Source of the DNA: Nematostella vectensis
Taxonomy: Eukaryota; Cnidaria; Anthozoa; Actiniaria; Edwardsiidae
Assembly: GCF_932526225.1 (NCBI RefSeq)
Contig: NC_064046.1
Coordinates: 496,001-560,000 of the forward strand
DNA length: 64,000 bases
Reading direction: 5' to 3'
Shown here: one piece after another, positions 1 through 12,982 of the stretch
Layout of the letters: the number at the start of each line of letters is the position of its first letter
How positions within the stretch are numbered: the stretch's first letter is position 1
Notes under the pieces: generated by a model
What the model was told of the DNA's origin: nothing
The model's database searches: none
What the model saw: the letters and a program-made list of their open reading frames with translations, nothing else
Translations under genes and position numbers: made by a program

Positions 1-590
1 GTATTTCTTACTATACAATAATAGGAACTAGGATCAGATACTTCTAAAAAAAACTGTATTCCTAGCTATTCAATAATAGGAACTAGAATCAGATACTTCT
101 ATAAACGGTATTCCTAGTTATATAATAATAGGAAATAGGATCATATACTTCTAAAGACGGTATTCCTGGCGATACAATAATAGGAAATAGGATCAGATAC
201 TTCTAAAAACGGAATTTCTAGCTATACAATTAAACTAGTGTCAGATACTCCTTAAACGGTACTCCTAGCTATACAATAATAGGAACTAGGATCAGATACT
301 TCTAAAAAACAATATTCCTAGCTATACAATAATAGGGACAAGGATCAGATACTTCTAAGAAAATGGTATCCCTACCTATACAATAATAGGAACAAGGATC
401 AGATACTTCTAAAAACAGAATTCCTAGCTTTACAAACATAGGAACTAGGATCAGGTACTTAAAAAAAAAAACGGTATTCCTAGCTATAAAATAATAGGAA
501 CTAGGATCAGATACTTCTAAAAAAAACGGTATACCTAGCTAGACAATAATAGGAACTAGGATCAGAAAAATGGTATTCCTAGCCATCTAA
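1..590. repeat. minisatellite array, unit about 52-58 bp
   Basis: About ten imperfect copies of a unit containing 'ttcctagctatacaataat' followed by 'aggaactaggatcagatact'. Copies differ by point changes and A-run length, and the array probably continues beyond the window start. No coding potential is seen. Confidence 0.9.
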
Positions 591-823
591 CTAAGATCGG
601 ATGCTTCTAAAATCAAAGGGCTCTGTGAGCCAACTCGTGAATGCAAATTTGTTTTTCTAGTTATTTTCTTGTGTGCATAAAAGATATACAGGATGAATTT
701 TGAACAAATGATGCTGGGAGTACATAAAAATGTCCTTTCTTTTCGATGTGATGAAACACCAGAAACAGTTGTTTGATTATTTATTATTATCATAAAAAGT
801 AAAGAAAAAAAGTAAAAAATTTA

Positions 824-898
824 GACGTCACAAGTAGGGATCGAACCTCTGGTCTCTGACGCCTTAGACAAGCGACAGAACTACTATACCACGGAGGC
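824..898 (-). repeat. tRNA-like sequence, probably a tRNA pseudogene or SINE head
   Basis: On the minus strand there is a box A-like segment (TGGTATAGTAG) and, about 40 bases on, a perfect box B (GGTTCGATCCC). That is the internal RNA polymerase III promoter layout of a tRNA. The acceptor stem does not pair and the T stem pairs at only three positions, so a functional tRNA is unlikely. A GTC triplet lies in the anticodon region, but the stem around it needs a mismatch and an enlarged loop. Confidence 0.4.
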
Positions 899-1767
899 AT
901 TGCCGAAGTAACCCCTGAGTAAAATTAGTTTTTATCCTTATTGGTAGCTCACCGTTTGAACTGCTTTTGCTAGCATGTCAAATTTCTCCCTATTCTTTCC
1001 AGAAACAGAAGTTAAATACCCGACATAATTAATCAAGCTACAGTCATATGTATTTTAAGCATGTCAACATTCTAGAAATTCGCAAAATCGTTATTGATCA
1101 TTTCTTGATGAATAAGCGTGTTTGATGAGTTTTGTTTGATATTTAGTACTTAACTTATAAAAAAAGGATTATGGAAAAAACAACTTGTGTAAATCCATAC
1201 TATTTTTCTTGACCTGCAAACAGAGGCTCTCTTTTATTACCCTGCAAAGAAAGGCCCTGCTAACAGAGGATTTTCCCTTGTGTTTCTGACTTTAAAAGTC
1301 GCAGCTTTGGCTATTCGCTCTTTCAGCACAAAATCACTCTTTCAGCTTAAATTCAAACAAATCTTCAAGTGCTAGAACAAGGAGAATTAAAAGCTTTGCT
1401 AGCATTTTACTTGTTTCATAAACTAACAACTTGAATTAAACTAAAACTCAGTAACGAAGGCGCATGCGCACACTCAACCAACATTGAAGACTTTTCTGTA
1501 AACACTAGCTTATATATACTTTACGGCTATAACACGTAGTGACCGTAGCGGTCACAGGTCGATGACAAGGCTCTTTTATAGTACTAAGCTTTAACCGGAA
1601 GTTGGTCATCGGAAGTTTACAGGAAGATCTAAAAATTGCTGTGTTGCGAAAGCACAGAAAGACCACAAAAAGTTTACAGATGATCGATCCGACAATACAA
1701 CGATCCAGTTACACAAAGTCCCTCCAATAACTTGTAAATGCTCGCAAGCATTCACGAGTTACGAGTT

Positions 1768-1843
1768 AAAAACTGTATTCCTAGGTATACAATAATAGGA
1801 GCCAGGATCAGAAACTTCTAAAAACATGGATATTCCTAGCTAT
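1768..1843. repeat. isolated copy of the 1-590 minisatellite unit
   Basis: Carries 'tattcctaggtatacaataa' and 'taggagccaggatcagaaac', clearly the same unit as the array at the window start but about 1.2 kb away. It is either a remnant of a longer array or a dispersed copy. Confidence 0.75.
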
Positions 1844-1872
1844 GCAGACATTTTGCCTGGAGGTTTCTTGCA

Positions 1873-1998
1873 TTATATAAAACAAAATAAGCTTGTAGTA
1901 TTTTTGGGTAGATGATCCGCTCTTGAGATATGATTGAACAAAGTTGCCATAGAACGGATTATCTACCAAAAAATACTAAAGCTTATTTTGTTGTATAT
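1873..1998. repeat. short palindromic element (MITE-like hairpin)
   Basis: A left arm of about 45 bp (atataaaacaaaataagctt, then tagtatttttgggtagatga) is matched by its reverse complement about 35 bp away, with few mismatches. The transcript would fold into a near-perfect hairpin. The size fits a small fold-back MITE. No transposase or target-site duplication is evident. Confidence 0.65.
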
Positions 1999-2769
1999 TA
2001 GCAGGGCTTCAGGAATTATGTGCACATGCGGAAGCGCGTAATTTGGCTCAATTTTGAGAGAGAAATCATTTAAGTGCACAGCTGATGTGTTCTTTTAGGG
2101 TTCTAACCTCTATTTCTCAGAAAAAAAGAAGGATATTCTTCGTAAGAGTGTGATATTTCGAACTTAACTTTGAAAAAAAACAAATAAAATGACTAGGCGT
2201 TCTTTGCTAAACAGGGAAGGCCTAGGACTAATGATAGGATACCTTTTTTTAATTGGCTGCTGGCTAGCAGCTAATGTAAACTCGCCTAAGATATTTCTGC
2301 GCGAAAAATAAAGTTATTTTGTGCTTTCCTTCAATACAAAATGTAGTTTGGGCTATAACAAATGGATAGATTCGTTAAGGTGTCGAAGGAAGACACTAGA
2401 TGCCAGAAGCATTTGGCTTCGAATATACCTACTCACGATGGTTGATATACTGTGTAATTTGGCCAGTAATTCAGTAAAGAATCCCACAAAGTTTTGATAA
2501 AAAATGTATTGCACAATCCTGCGTAATTTAGCGCATAATCATGGATTTTCCGCATAATTTAGCAAAAAAAAGCCAGCGTAATTTGAGTTTTTTTCAAATA
2601 AGACAAGAAAAATTTATTAAAAAAATCAAGCGAATATAAGTCAACACAACCATACAATTTGAACTTTGCCATTTTTTGCTCCTGTCAGCTATATGCAATA
2701 ATAGACTCATCAAGCTAAATTTCCATTATACATTCAAAAAATATAAATGCTCTTTAATAGAAAACTTAC

Positions 2770-4884
2770 TTTCTATTCTTGTCCCTGTCATTTGCCTCAC
2801 AGGAGATACTATCAAAGAATGATGTGCTCTTATTGTAGTACTGTGGTTGAGTGGGGGACTGAGGAGAGACCTCTTCGCCTTCAACTTCAACCTAGAAACA
2901 AATTGACAAAGGTCAATTGACAACAGTTAAATATCAATCTAGAAACAGATGTCATTTGACAACAGTTGAATAACAATCTATAAACAGATGTCATTTGACA
3001 ACAGTAAAATAACAACCTAGAAACAGATGTCAATTGACAAAAGTTCAATGTACTACTAAAATTAGGGGATGAATTAAACATGCCTCATCAGTTATTCTGA
3101 GCTTCTTTTGTAATTCTTCTTCAATTTCCTCTTTCTTAAACTTTGCATTTGCACTCTCAAAATCATATTCTCCTTCAAACTCTTTGCTAGCATCATGTCT
3201 TGGGCCACGTGAACCACCTCTACGGCCCTGAGAGCGCCTATTGTTACCTGTATGGAAGAGAAAAATGTTTAGCACCATTTTTGTTTTCATTAGTAAACAG
3301 CCAAGACATACAAAATTGTCACAACTTTGAATGCTTGTCTGTCAATTTATTCCACAGTATGTCTCTTTACAGAAAGACATTTTACAGCATGGCTAATGCC
3401 AGTGAGATGAAGTCTTTAACAATGTAATAGGGTCACTGTAATTTTGATAGCAGGGTAACCAGGGTTATAGGGTCTCACTGTAGCTTTGATAACAGGTACA
3501 CAACATCCTTTTTCTGCTCGAATTTTTTTGGGTAACTAACCTCTAGTCCTATGTTCTCCGGCAGACTTTCTGTTCTGATGCTCTGTAACTCCCTCATCCT
3601 TTGTCTCAGCTTCAGGTTTTTTGCCATCCTTCTCTGGCACCTTATCTACTGAACCCTTTCTTGAAGATGGCTTCTTCTTTGCTGTCTGGGTGCTCTGCTG
3701 TGATGTTGTACCCTTCGTTTGAGTGCTTTCCGTCTTGAGTGTTGGGCTAGGAGAAACACGCAGCTCAGGTGAAGGGGTACTTGTCCTTGATAACCCCAAA
3801 CCCATGTTTTGAGGGAGAGGTGGCGTTGGTATCCTCGGCATCAAAGGGGTACCTGGCGCCATCTGTGGAGGCATCTGAGGCATAACTCCTGGACCTGGGT
3901 GGTCTTGGAATGATGGTGGTTGTGGCATATGGTAGCTAGGATGCATTAGGGGGCCGCTGAAAGGGCTATATCCTGGGTTAGGCTGGTAGGGACCACTGCG
4001 GTAGGGTGAGTAACCGCCAGGAATACCAGCTGTTGAAGACTATAAAGATTTTGAAGGTTAAGACTCAAGCTTATTAATATATCTGTGTGAGTAATTGAGA
4101 AAACAAAATGTATATATCCAAACTAATCATTTACAGCTATGCCTCTCTAAAGGCAAGTGCATGATTTGGTATTGCGCATAAAAATTTAAAAAAAATCAAA
4201 TTAAAGAAAAATCATCTTTGGAAGCACAGATGTATTGAACATGAATGGGGGATTTTTCACATATTTTTACAGGTTCTTTATTTAGAACCACTAATTATTA
4301 GGGTAGATATATATCATAAAAACGAACAATATAAAATTTGCTTCAAGGAACAACCTAAATGTATTAAAACTTATTAGACAAGTAATGTATATAACTTGTG
4401 TAACCATTTCTGCAAATCAAAGTCATTTCTTCAGGTGGAATAAGAGCTAATATTTCATTGGTTTCATGGTAACGAACCTGGAGAATAGCTGGGTCCTGTG
4501 GTGGTTGAGGTACGGTTTTACTGGTTTCGTTGGATTCAAGCTTCACATTCAGGTCTTTGATGTCCTGACCACGAAATACTATGTACTCATAGATTTCGTT
4601 ACGTGGTGGAATTTCTACGTCAACCTTACGGCCCTCAGTACCAAAAGACCGCACTGAAAAAAATAAAAACAAACAATTCAAGATAAACTAGAAAATATTA
4701 AGGATATAGTTTTTAAGAAAGCACAGTAAAACAAGAAAAACTTTTGTCAACAAGTTGTCTTACCATTTGCAAGCGTCACGGTGGATTCTTTTGTATCGAT
4801 AGCATATAAAGTTCCCACATAACGAATTTCTGCTTTGGAAACCAAGTTAATAATGCTTCCAATGTATGGAATACTTGAAGTCAT
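2770..4884 (-). CDS. LSM14: LSM14/RAP55 (Scd6-like) mRNP protein, 3' end missing
   Basis: A cytoplasmic RNA-binding scaffold of P-bodies, known in the family to repress translation and bind the DDX6 helicase. Five exons were assembled: 4884-4764, 4653-4478, 4039-3541, 3247-3084 and 2891-2770, all phase-compatible (360 codons so far). Exons 1-2 encode the divergent Lsm fold ([20 protein letters not shown], then [18 protein letters not shown] and [11 protein letters not shown]), closely matching animal LSM14. Exon 3 is a Pro/Met/Ser-rich linker. Exon 4 has RGG-like residues and the FDF region ([19 protein letters not shown]). Exon 5 has the FFD box ([19 protein letters not shown]). The final TFG box and RGG tail were not found and probably lie outside the window. 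The exon 4 donor needs GC (GAG|GCATGT), or an alternative GT/AG pair shifted by a few bases. The start codon is the only Met before the Lsm motif. Confidence 0.93.
2891..3040. repeat. short tandem array containing copies of the LSM14 exon 5 acceptor
   Basis: About four units of 40-47 bp fill most of LSM14 intron 4. On the minus strand each carries TTTCTAG (or a variant) followed by GTTG or ATTG, resembling the true acceptor and exon start (TTTCTAG|GTTGAAG). Units also share 'cagatgtcatttgacaacag'. Confidence 0.75.
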
Positions 4885-5665
4885 TGTGACAGCTAAATTT
4901 AGGGAGCGTTTCCGAAAATGATGGCCAAGGATGGCCTGGATTCTGAGCTCCGCTCGACTTCCAAGATTTTAGTTGTCAATATGGCGTCTAATAACCAGGC
5001 TACGACTGCAATGAGCACTGGGTAATGTTTGGTCCTTGTCAATGACGTCACCTTAAAAGTGATAGGAGGTAGGGAGGGGCTAGGATTGGCAAGGGCTGGC
5101 TAGGCAATCAATTAATCAATCAATCATTTATTTTTGCACTATTTGAAGTTGAATACTACAGTCGAATACTACAACCAACCCCTTTCTTACTACTTCTTTT
5201 TCTTACCCCTAACAAATCGAACGAGGAAAAAAAACATCGACAAAAAAACACAAAAAATATTGGCGTTTACACGCCAGGGAGACTTGATATTCGCAAACGT
5301 AAAGACTTTCGTTTCCCCCTTACCTTCTTATTTTATATTTAATAAAAGTTCTGGTTGAATGGACAGTTTACTTTTGTATGGTGACCCAACGGTTCACGAA
5401 CGGATCCACTCTCTCTCCTCATTGGTTTGGAAGTATTTTGAATCAGGGATCATAGGTAAATTGTTAAAAATAAGCGCCTATACACTGCAGTCTGAAATGT
5501 GTCGACAAAAAACGTCTTTTATTGTTAACCAGGGTTTTTTTTTGGGGGGGGGGAGGGGAAAAGTTATCAGGTTACGATGGTATTATTGCGTACGACGTCA
5601 TAGTAGTGACGTCAGATCACATGATATCACGGAACTTTTTTCAGGGTCTCATTTCAAAGACAAAC
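4885..5665. promoter_or_regulatory. intergenic region between divergent genes, putative bidirectional promoter
   Basis: The LSM14 start codon (minus) and the TMEM55 start codon (plus) are 781 bp apart and divergent, so both promoters must lie here unless distant 5' exons exist. A short direct repeat of 'aatcaatcaat' sits near 5110, a G-run near 5542 and two ATF/CRE-like TGACGTCA or GACGTCA motifs around 5596 and 5611. No TATA box is clear. Confidence 0.6.
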
Positions 5666-8600
5666 ATGGCGGACAATATTGGTGGATCAAGTGCTTTACC
5701 GTCCACCAACGAGCTAAACACTAGTGAAACATCGCCCTTGCTACAGGAGGAACAGGCAGACGAACCTCCACCACCATTCCATGATGGATTTGGCTCCAAC
5801 GGTACCTACTTTTTTGCATTTCTTAACAGTGTTTTGTTTATATTTCTTAGAGTACACTTCGATTCGGATATTTCGAATATAAAATTTAGTCCCTAGAACG
5901 AAAACCGATATCTCCTTCCTATATCTGATGTCCAGCATGTAATCGGTTATTCAAATGGCAAAGGTAAAAACGGCGATTTCTAGTCGGTAAGAATGCGCCT
6001 CGAACTTTGACACAAGAGCGTGTTACGAAATTGCACAAAATAGACCTATCAAGACCAACTCTGTAACCTATCTATGAGAACATCGTTCCTAATTCGGTTG
6101 TTTTCTGGTGAGTTTTATTTAGAATTGGGTTGCCTAAAATGTAAGTTTATACCGGATTTATTACCTAGTTGGAAATTTTGACACTATTTACTAATTAGTA
6201 TTTTGAACCTCGTGTTTAGAGGTTGGCCAATTTGACAGCTGCTCTGCTTTTAAAAAAAGTTAATAGTAACTTCGATGTAAACTTCGTGTGCGCAAGCATC
6301 TTGAGAGATCAAGACACTGTGGCTAATTTTAAGCCAAAGGAATTAGCCACACTGATGGGGAATTAGCCACAACCAGCAAGCTATAGCGAAAAATTCAATC
6401 AAAATACCTGATTGGTCTCTTTAATTTCACAACATTTGAGCCCCGCGAAATCCTATTTCTACGGACTTTAATATTGCAAAATTCAATACCCTTTCCGTTT
6501 TGTTTCCCTTTTTTTAAATGACGACTAAGACCAAGATGATTAGTAACCCGGCCCTACCAATCGATAATTCCGATAATCAATAATAATCAAAAGTAATCGA
6601 TAAAAATCAATATCAATCAATCGATTAATATCGGAAATCAATAGAAATTGATAACTTTAAACTTTGTGAGGCTCAATTTTACCATTACCGTTTAAAAACC
6701 ACATTCAAGATATCAAGCTGCGCTTCTGCTGTGCCAAACCTAATTGTTTAGTATTTAATTGTATTGGCACATGAGTAGCTTGACTTCTAAATCAATTACG
6801 TGCGGTACTGCAAAAGTTCGACACTGTTTTAAACGACATTTGGAATTTGATTAAGAATTCAATAGCAGCACGTGGAAATGCATTCTGTCTGATACATTTC
6901 AGCCTTTTTTCGCTACTGTAGAAATAATGTCCTTGTTTATTTTTATCTGTCTCTGACTATAATGTTTTTTATTCCATTGCAATCAAATTTTTATTGATCG
7001 CCACGTGCGAAAATGTCTGTCAGTTTTAAATATAAGAAACTGATAAAACCCGATATTCATCGATAATAATCAATATGATTGAGTACACGTGGGCTGTGAG
7101 TAACGATTATTATTGATTTCCAATATCAATCAATAATAATCAACTGATTACTATCGCTTAATATTGATTAATTCGATTAGTTTCCAATGATAGATTTTTT
7201 TCGAGGGCCGGGTTAGTAAGTACTTATGATTCTTAACTATAGTCTCACAGCTTCGATGCATAGCATCAATCACAATATGATTTCTACAGTTTTGTTTTGT
7301 TGAATTGTTTATAGCGATTCTCAATAGATCGTGATCCTTCACCTTGACATTTTAGCAGTGCTTTTGGTTAGTTTGTGGACGTCAATCTTCCGCGTTTCCA
7401 TAACAATCGTAGTTTCGCAGTCAACTTCATTTGTTTGTGAGATTGAAAATCAAAGCGTGTAGGTTGGTTTGGCTCAAATGATCAGCTAAAATTGCTAACG
7501 TTTGGAACAAAGCACGAACAGTACATGCAAAAGATTCACAGGAATTAGATGATCTCATTAGCAGGTCGCAAAATCAAATATTATCTAAACAAGATGAAAT
7601 TGTCGCTGATAACTGTGGCCATTTGTTGACTTGCATGACAGCAATCAAATCTTGAAGGAAGAGTTTCAAGGCTTTCTTTGTGAGATGACATGCAAAACTT
7701 GAACCTTGAATGTTTTGTAATATGTTTTTTACCCTTTTTATGAGAACTGAACTTTTGCGTTTCTTTACTGTGTTGTCTAAAGTGTCTCTTGGGCCCTGAG
7801 TAAAGCCGACTACAACTTTCGATACAGGAAACAAATGAAGTCTGCCTTAATTGTTATGTAAACGCCTATGATTGACGTCCACGAACTAACCAAAATCACT
7901 ATTAGAATGTCAAGGGGAATGGTCGCGATGTATTGAGATTCGCTATAATGAAATTCTTTGAGAAATGTGTTTTGACATGTTTGCGAAATTGATAATGATT
8001 TTGCACCTGAATCGCAAAATCTCATGAAAAATGCCAATCCTTTTTTGCGAAATTAAGTGCCAGCAAAACATTTTATGCTACCCGGAACTAGGAAACGGAG
8101 CAAAACGAGAAATAATTAATTCTTTGGGTTTTTTCTGATTTGCAATTCATCAGTACGTTTCTTGACATATTAAAAATATGATTTTGAGGTGAAAGATCGT
8201 GACTCAAAATTCACTAGTATAGGGAACGGGCATTCGTCACCATGGTGAACGTAGCTAGCAATAGAATTCGCCACATGGGGAAGGAATTCACATTTTGCGA
8301 AGTGGCGAGCGCTAGCACGCACAGAGGTAAAGATGTCTATATACCATTTTTCACAGTTGCTGGTTTTGAAGCTTGAAAGCACAGCCTTTGTTTAATCTGC
8401 AGTAGTCCTATTATGGGTGCTTCTTAAATCCCTGACTTCAACAATCGTCATCATTACCCCACGGCCTTGTAGCATGCACATCGTCACTTCACTCATTTTA
8501 GTAGACAATTGGGATCCCTGTGCTGCTTGAGATTGTATCAGATGCTACCCTGGAAGCAACAGCAGAATAGACCAGACTCGTACCCAGTAGTTATTTGCTG

Positions 8601-11600
8601 TTGCGGGGACATCCACAGGAACCCTGAAGCGGAGACAGAAAAAAAATAACGACTGGCAGATTACAGATCCAGGATGGCGGACAAAATCGGCAAACAAATG
8701 TTACAAATTTTTACAGACGAAGAAAGACCTATCCATACTGCATTTCTTGCTTATAAAATTCCATGTGCACATGATAACTGCAGAAATAGCCTATATACTT
8801 TCCTGGAGTTTGGAATTTGGCGTACGATCATGTGCGTGAATAGTGACTTCCTCGCTCTAGAGCTTCTTCTAGGGAACATAAAGACAATTTGTGCTCGAAT
8901 TATATCTCTGAAAGTATATATTTGCGATTAATACAATCCAACCAAAGCAGTATGAGTTCAAATAAGTGCCAGAACATTCAGACCATCCAATTTCATGGAA
9001 TGATGTATCGAGCTCATCATTGACATCCGCCGTATTGGATTTTACAAAATGAAAATATCGTCTAATTGAACAGCGAACGACTGAGAAGAAAACTAAATGG
9101 TTTACAATTAGTATGTGTAGGTAGGTCCTTGGAGTTGTGCGCAAAAAAACTGAAAAAAAAAAGGCCATAAAAAAGCTGCTTGCAAGATATTCGAAATACT
9201 TGCAAGATATTTCCTGAGTTCTGCCAGACGTCAAGTGAATTCCGACCCCGAAACCGCATCCTGACCGTCATGCACCGTGCGCTTATCCAACCTCCCCAAA
9301 ATCCATCATGTGGCGTCTGGGTGCGAGACTGAGAATAGACATCAACGAACTGGGTGGTTTTGGCAAATGTTTTCCATATCAATCTTCAAGTATCAAATTG
9401 ATCGATCCATGTTCTTTCATTCAAATATGTCCATCCTTTTATCACAATCACAGCCTTTATTCACCCTTTTTTCCTTTTTTTTGCCTATTTAAATGTCTTT
9501 TCCTTTATAGATCCCCCACCTCCACCCGGCTCACCACCCCCTGCCTACACAGAAATGCCTCCTCCTTACTCCCCCTCTACTGGTGCGATGAATGCCGAGC
9601 CATCGGTCATATGCAGGGTTTGCCAACAGATTATCTATATTAGGGGAAGGGAACACCAGAGGGTCGTCAAGTGCTCTAACTGCCAGGAAGCGACTGTGAG
9701 TACATATTATATTCGGTATTCCATATGTTAACTTTCTTTCCCATGCCGGGTGGCACATTAGACCTTTTCTCCATATGCTAGCATTTACATCATTCATCTG
9801 GCATGCCTAAAGTACTTTCTGAAATCATAGTTGGTTCAAACATTTTTATGATATTAAATGAACTCTTTTCTAAAAGACTTCTTATGACCTTTCAACTGTA
9901 CTTCCTTAAAAAGCTTATTAATCTGTAGCAGGCCTTAAAATATTTTTTAATGGATGGGGGGTCAGTACAGGAACATTAAATAAAATATTTGTAAGCACAG
10001 GCATGCCCCTACTGGTCATTTTCTTTTAATTTTAAGATATTTTGGGGGAATGTACCTGGATTAGCAATACCTCTGAGTCAGTGTGAAATATTTTTTTCTC
10101 TGTTGATGTGTGGACTATACCCTCCATTCCCTTCTTTGATGGCCATGTAAATGTTATTTAATACCAGTACATATTACACCTTCAGACTAATAGCTTTTTT
10201 GCAACCTCTTTGATAGGGTTCCTATTCATCCTCCACTCTCTTCAAGTTTCTTGTCAGAGCTAAATAGACTTTTTCAAAAGTCGTACAGCTGTACAGTGTG
10301 GATCTAATCTACAGATCTAATAGCAATTTCTGTTCTTTTTTTAGCCCATAAAACCACCACCATCAGGGAAGAAGTACATTCGTTGCCCTTGTAATGCTTT
10401 GCTCACATGCAAGGTGACATCCACAAGAATATCATGCCCTAGGCCTAACTGGTGAGAACTTTCAAAGCAGACTAAACTTGGATTTATAAAGCTAAATCTT
10501 TTCATCTAATGGAGATTATTGTACAATTTAGATATAAATGCATTGCTTTTTCTTCCTGTATTTCAGCAAGAGAATAATAAACCTAGCAACCCAACCTTCA
10601 ACCCTTCCAACTGTAGATGCAACCCCAAATGCCAGAGGAAGATTCAGAGTTAACTGTGGTCATTGCAATGAAGTGTTTGTGGTGAGTTTAGCTGAACTAT
10701 CACCCCCAATGATATGACTGTATAAAGCTTTGAAGATATTAGCTGTTAGACCATCTTGGAACAGTTGCACAAAGCTGGTTGCATAAGTGGCATGATTCGG
10801 TTGCAAAAAAGTGTAAATTCTGCCTTCTTACTTGTTGTAAGGATTGTGTCAGTTTTCAGACACAGTGAAAATTAGAACTGATATGTAAGACACATTTTTC
10901 AGTTGGCAAAATTACAAGCGGCAACAAATAACTATCCATTACACAGTAAATAGGGGTTTTACCCATTTGATGGCGCCTATGCAACAGATAACTGTATCCA
11001 GGCTTTGTGTGCTGTTGTTAGCAACCTTTAGATTCAGTGTGCTATTATTGTTAAGCTGGAGTTTTGAATCAAAGCGGTAGAGGAGTTTCACTTTATTTCA
11101 ATTATTTTAGATATACTTTTAATGCCATGTCGGTAAGTTTATGCCATTAGCCCTTTAATATTCGTTCTCTCAGTGAATCTCAATTCTTTCGGTTACTGTA
11201 CTAATCTCTAGTACTCCCATTCCAGTTCCACACTACAAGTCACCTGGCCAGATGTCCACACTGCCGCCGTGTGTAAGTTAACCAGACAGAAACCAGGGTT
11301 GTCAGTAAGAATTTTAGTGAACTGATACTGAATTATACTAAATGTAACTTCCTGGAATAGCCTCCCACATTCAACTTTTTGTAGCACTAAACCCTATGCA
11401 AATGAGTAATTCACTTATTAGTTAATTAAATTCAGTCTATTCCACAATTAACATGGCTCATTTCTATTTATAAAGAATCAAGTGATATTTTTTATTTTAT
11501 TTTATTTGAAACAAATGCAACACAATATTGTCATCAGACTGTTAAATATGTTTGACGTTGAGCCTACACAAAATGTAATTCTTTTTCGCAGATCCTCTGT

Positions 11601-12210
11601 TGGTCCAAGTTTTGCTAAGACCAGGGCCACTATATTTGCTGTTGTGGGCTTTTTGTTTTTGGCTGCGGGTGTTGGTGTCACAGTGGGAACATTAGAATAT
11701 GCCGAGAAATCTGGAGGTACTGCATATACCCCACTATTTTATGCACCTGAAAAATACCTGTCGTAGTTTCACAAAGAATCCATTTCTACCCACCAATTCA
11801 AGCAAGTAACTCATTATACTTTTGACCTCATTGACAGCACTATCAAACATCAATTATGGACAATTATTTTGAAGATTTCTTGCAAACAGAATAGGTATAT
11901 TTGTATTTTCAAATGTAAACAATAATAAAGGAGTAGCTGTTCAAAAATGACTTCCCTCTTTTTTCACCAAATATTCTTGTACAGTAGCATGCACTTTATG
12001 GCTTTCATTGATGGAACACATCTCATATGCATTTTCAACAATACCTGGTTTGAAGTATTGTTACTATTCTACTAAATCTAACCTCAGCTTTCTTATGTTC
12101 TAGGAATCTATGTGGTTTGGATTGGAGCCTTTGTTGCTGGTATTCTTAACCTTATCCGCAGCTGCTACTATTGCACCATGACCGTCAGTAGCATTGAGGA
12201 GGAGGTGTGA
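5666..12210 (+). CDS. PIP4P: TMEM55/PIP4P phosphatidylinositol-4,5-bisphosphate 4-phosphatase
   Basis: Family members are late endosomal/lysosomal membrane proteins reported to remove the 4-phosphate of PtdIns(4,5)P2. The gene is complete in seven exons: 5666-5801, 9511-9695, 10345-10451, 10567-10681, 11227-11273, 11592-11716 and 12104-12210. All junctions are GT-AG and in phase, giving 273 aa, near the 257-284 aa usual for the family. The N-terminus is Pro-rich with an acidic SPLL motif (ETSPLLQEE) as in vertebrate proteins. Paired Cys motifs follow ([53 protein letters not shown]). The CX5R phosphatase motif is C129-KVTST-R135. Two hydrophobic helices lie at about 210-230 and 238-260. The C-terminus ends SIEEEV. 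Intron 1 is 3.7 kb and holds at least two transposon remnants. Whether it corresponds to vertebrate paralogue 1 or 2 cannot be told. Confidence 0.96.
6541..7218. mobile_element. MITE with CCCGGCCCT-type terminal inverted repeats
   Basis: The left end TAGTAACCCGGCCCT (6541-6555) is the reverse complement of the right end AGGGCCGGGTTAGTA (7204-7218), apart from one base. The interior is AT-rich with repeated 'atcaataataatcaa'-type words and a stretch near 6935-7010 resembling the interior of the element at 56991-57585. No ORF is present. It lies in intron 1 of the TMEM55 gene. Confidence 0.75.
7310..7945. mobile_element. long inverted-repeat element in TMEM55 intron 1
   Basis: Around 7340-7400 'cttttggttagtttgtggac' then 'gtcaat' recurs inverted at about 7870-7897 (gtccacgaactaaccaaaat). 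Similarity between arms extends outward through 'ctcaatagatcgtga' and inward through 'cttcatttgttt', giving arms of roughly 100 bp at about 75-80% identity. This is a non-autonomous fold-back transposon; no transposase ORF is present. Confidence 0.65.
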
Positions 12211-12976
12211 GGCCATCTACAGAGACACATCAACCAGTAAACACTAGCGAGTCACTACTATCACAAAGGCTTAGTTCCCAATAATCTTATATAGCCTCAC
12301 TGCGGTCACTAAGGCTTTGTTCCCATTCACCCATTGTGCATAGTTTCTGTTCCAGTGACCAAAGATTGGTTCTTTACAAATGATGCATGTATTATTCTTG
12401 GGAACACAGTAAGGAACTCATATGATCAAAGCTAGGGATTGAAAGGGTATTGTTTACCAGATGACCTACAGAAACAAATAGACATAAGCAATTTTAACCT
12501 TTAAAAAAAAATAAGAGTAGGAAACAGTTCTTGTACATAATTATAAATTGCAACATAAAAATTTAGAATTTACAACACAGATTCCTCTGTTAGGTACAAA
12601 TAGACAGGGAGGGAGACAGTCACGTTTTTTCTCTGATTTTTACTGTTTTTTAACAAATTGTATTTTCTTTTAAATAGAAAAAGGTTCAACTTTCCCACTT
12701 TGATTGTTTTTTTTATTCTTATTAATGTCATGAGCTTTCCATTATTTTGTTCTCCTATTTCCTAGCAGAAGGGAAGGGAAATACTTGCAATGCGTGCAAA
12801 ATAAGTTTCTTAAAAGTCAACAAACGATTTAAATTTCAAATTGTATTAATTTGAAACCATGGATTTTATTCTGTAATTTTTGTATGTCATTTTTTCATCA
12901 GAAACTTTTTTTAAAAATTCAAAAAGCCAAAATGTAGATAGAAAGAGTGCTATGTACTGACTTGATTAAATCACAA

Positions 12977-12982
12977 AATAAA
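12977..12982 (+). terminator. candidate polyadenylation signal of the TMEM55 gene
   Basis: AATAAA lies 767 bp after the stop codon, at the end of an A/T-rich 3' region. It is the clearest canonical hexamer downstream. Variants such as AATAAG occur nearer the stop, so the true site is not certain. Confidence 0.4.

Noticed and set aside
824..898. Functional tRNA-Asp (GTC)
   Set aside because: The acceptor stem and most of the T stem do not pair, so only a tRNA-derived sequence is supported.
8674..8931. 85-codon ORF starting [13 protein letters not shown] with a good ATG context
   Set aside because: It sits in TMEM55 intron 1, has no splice partners or recognisable domain, and could be chance.
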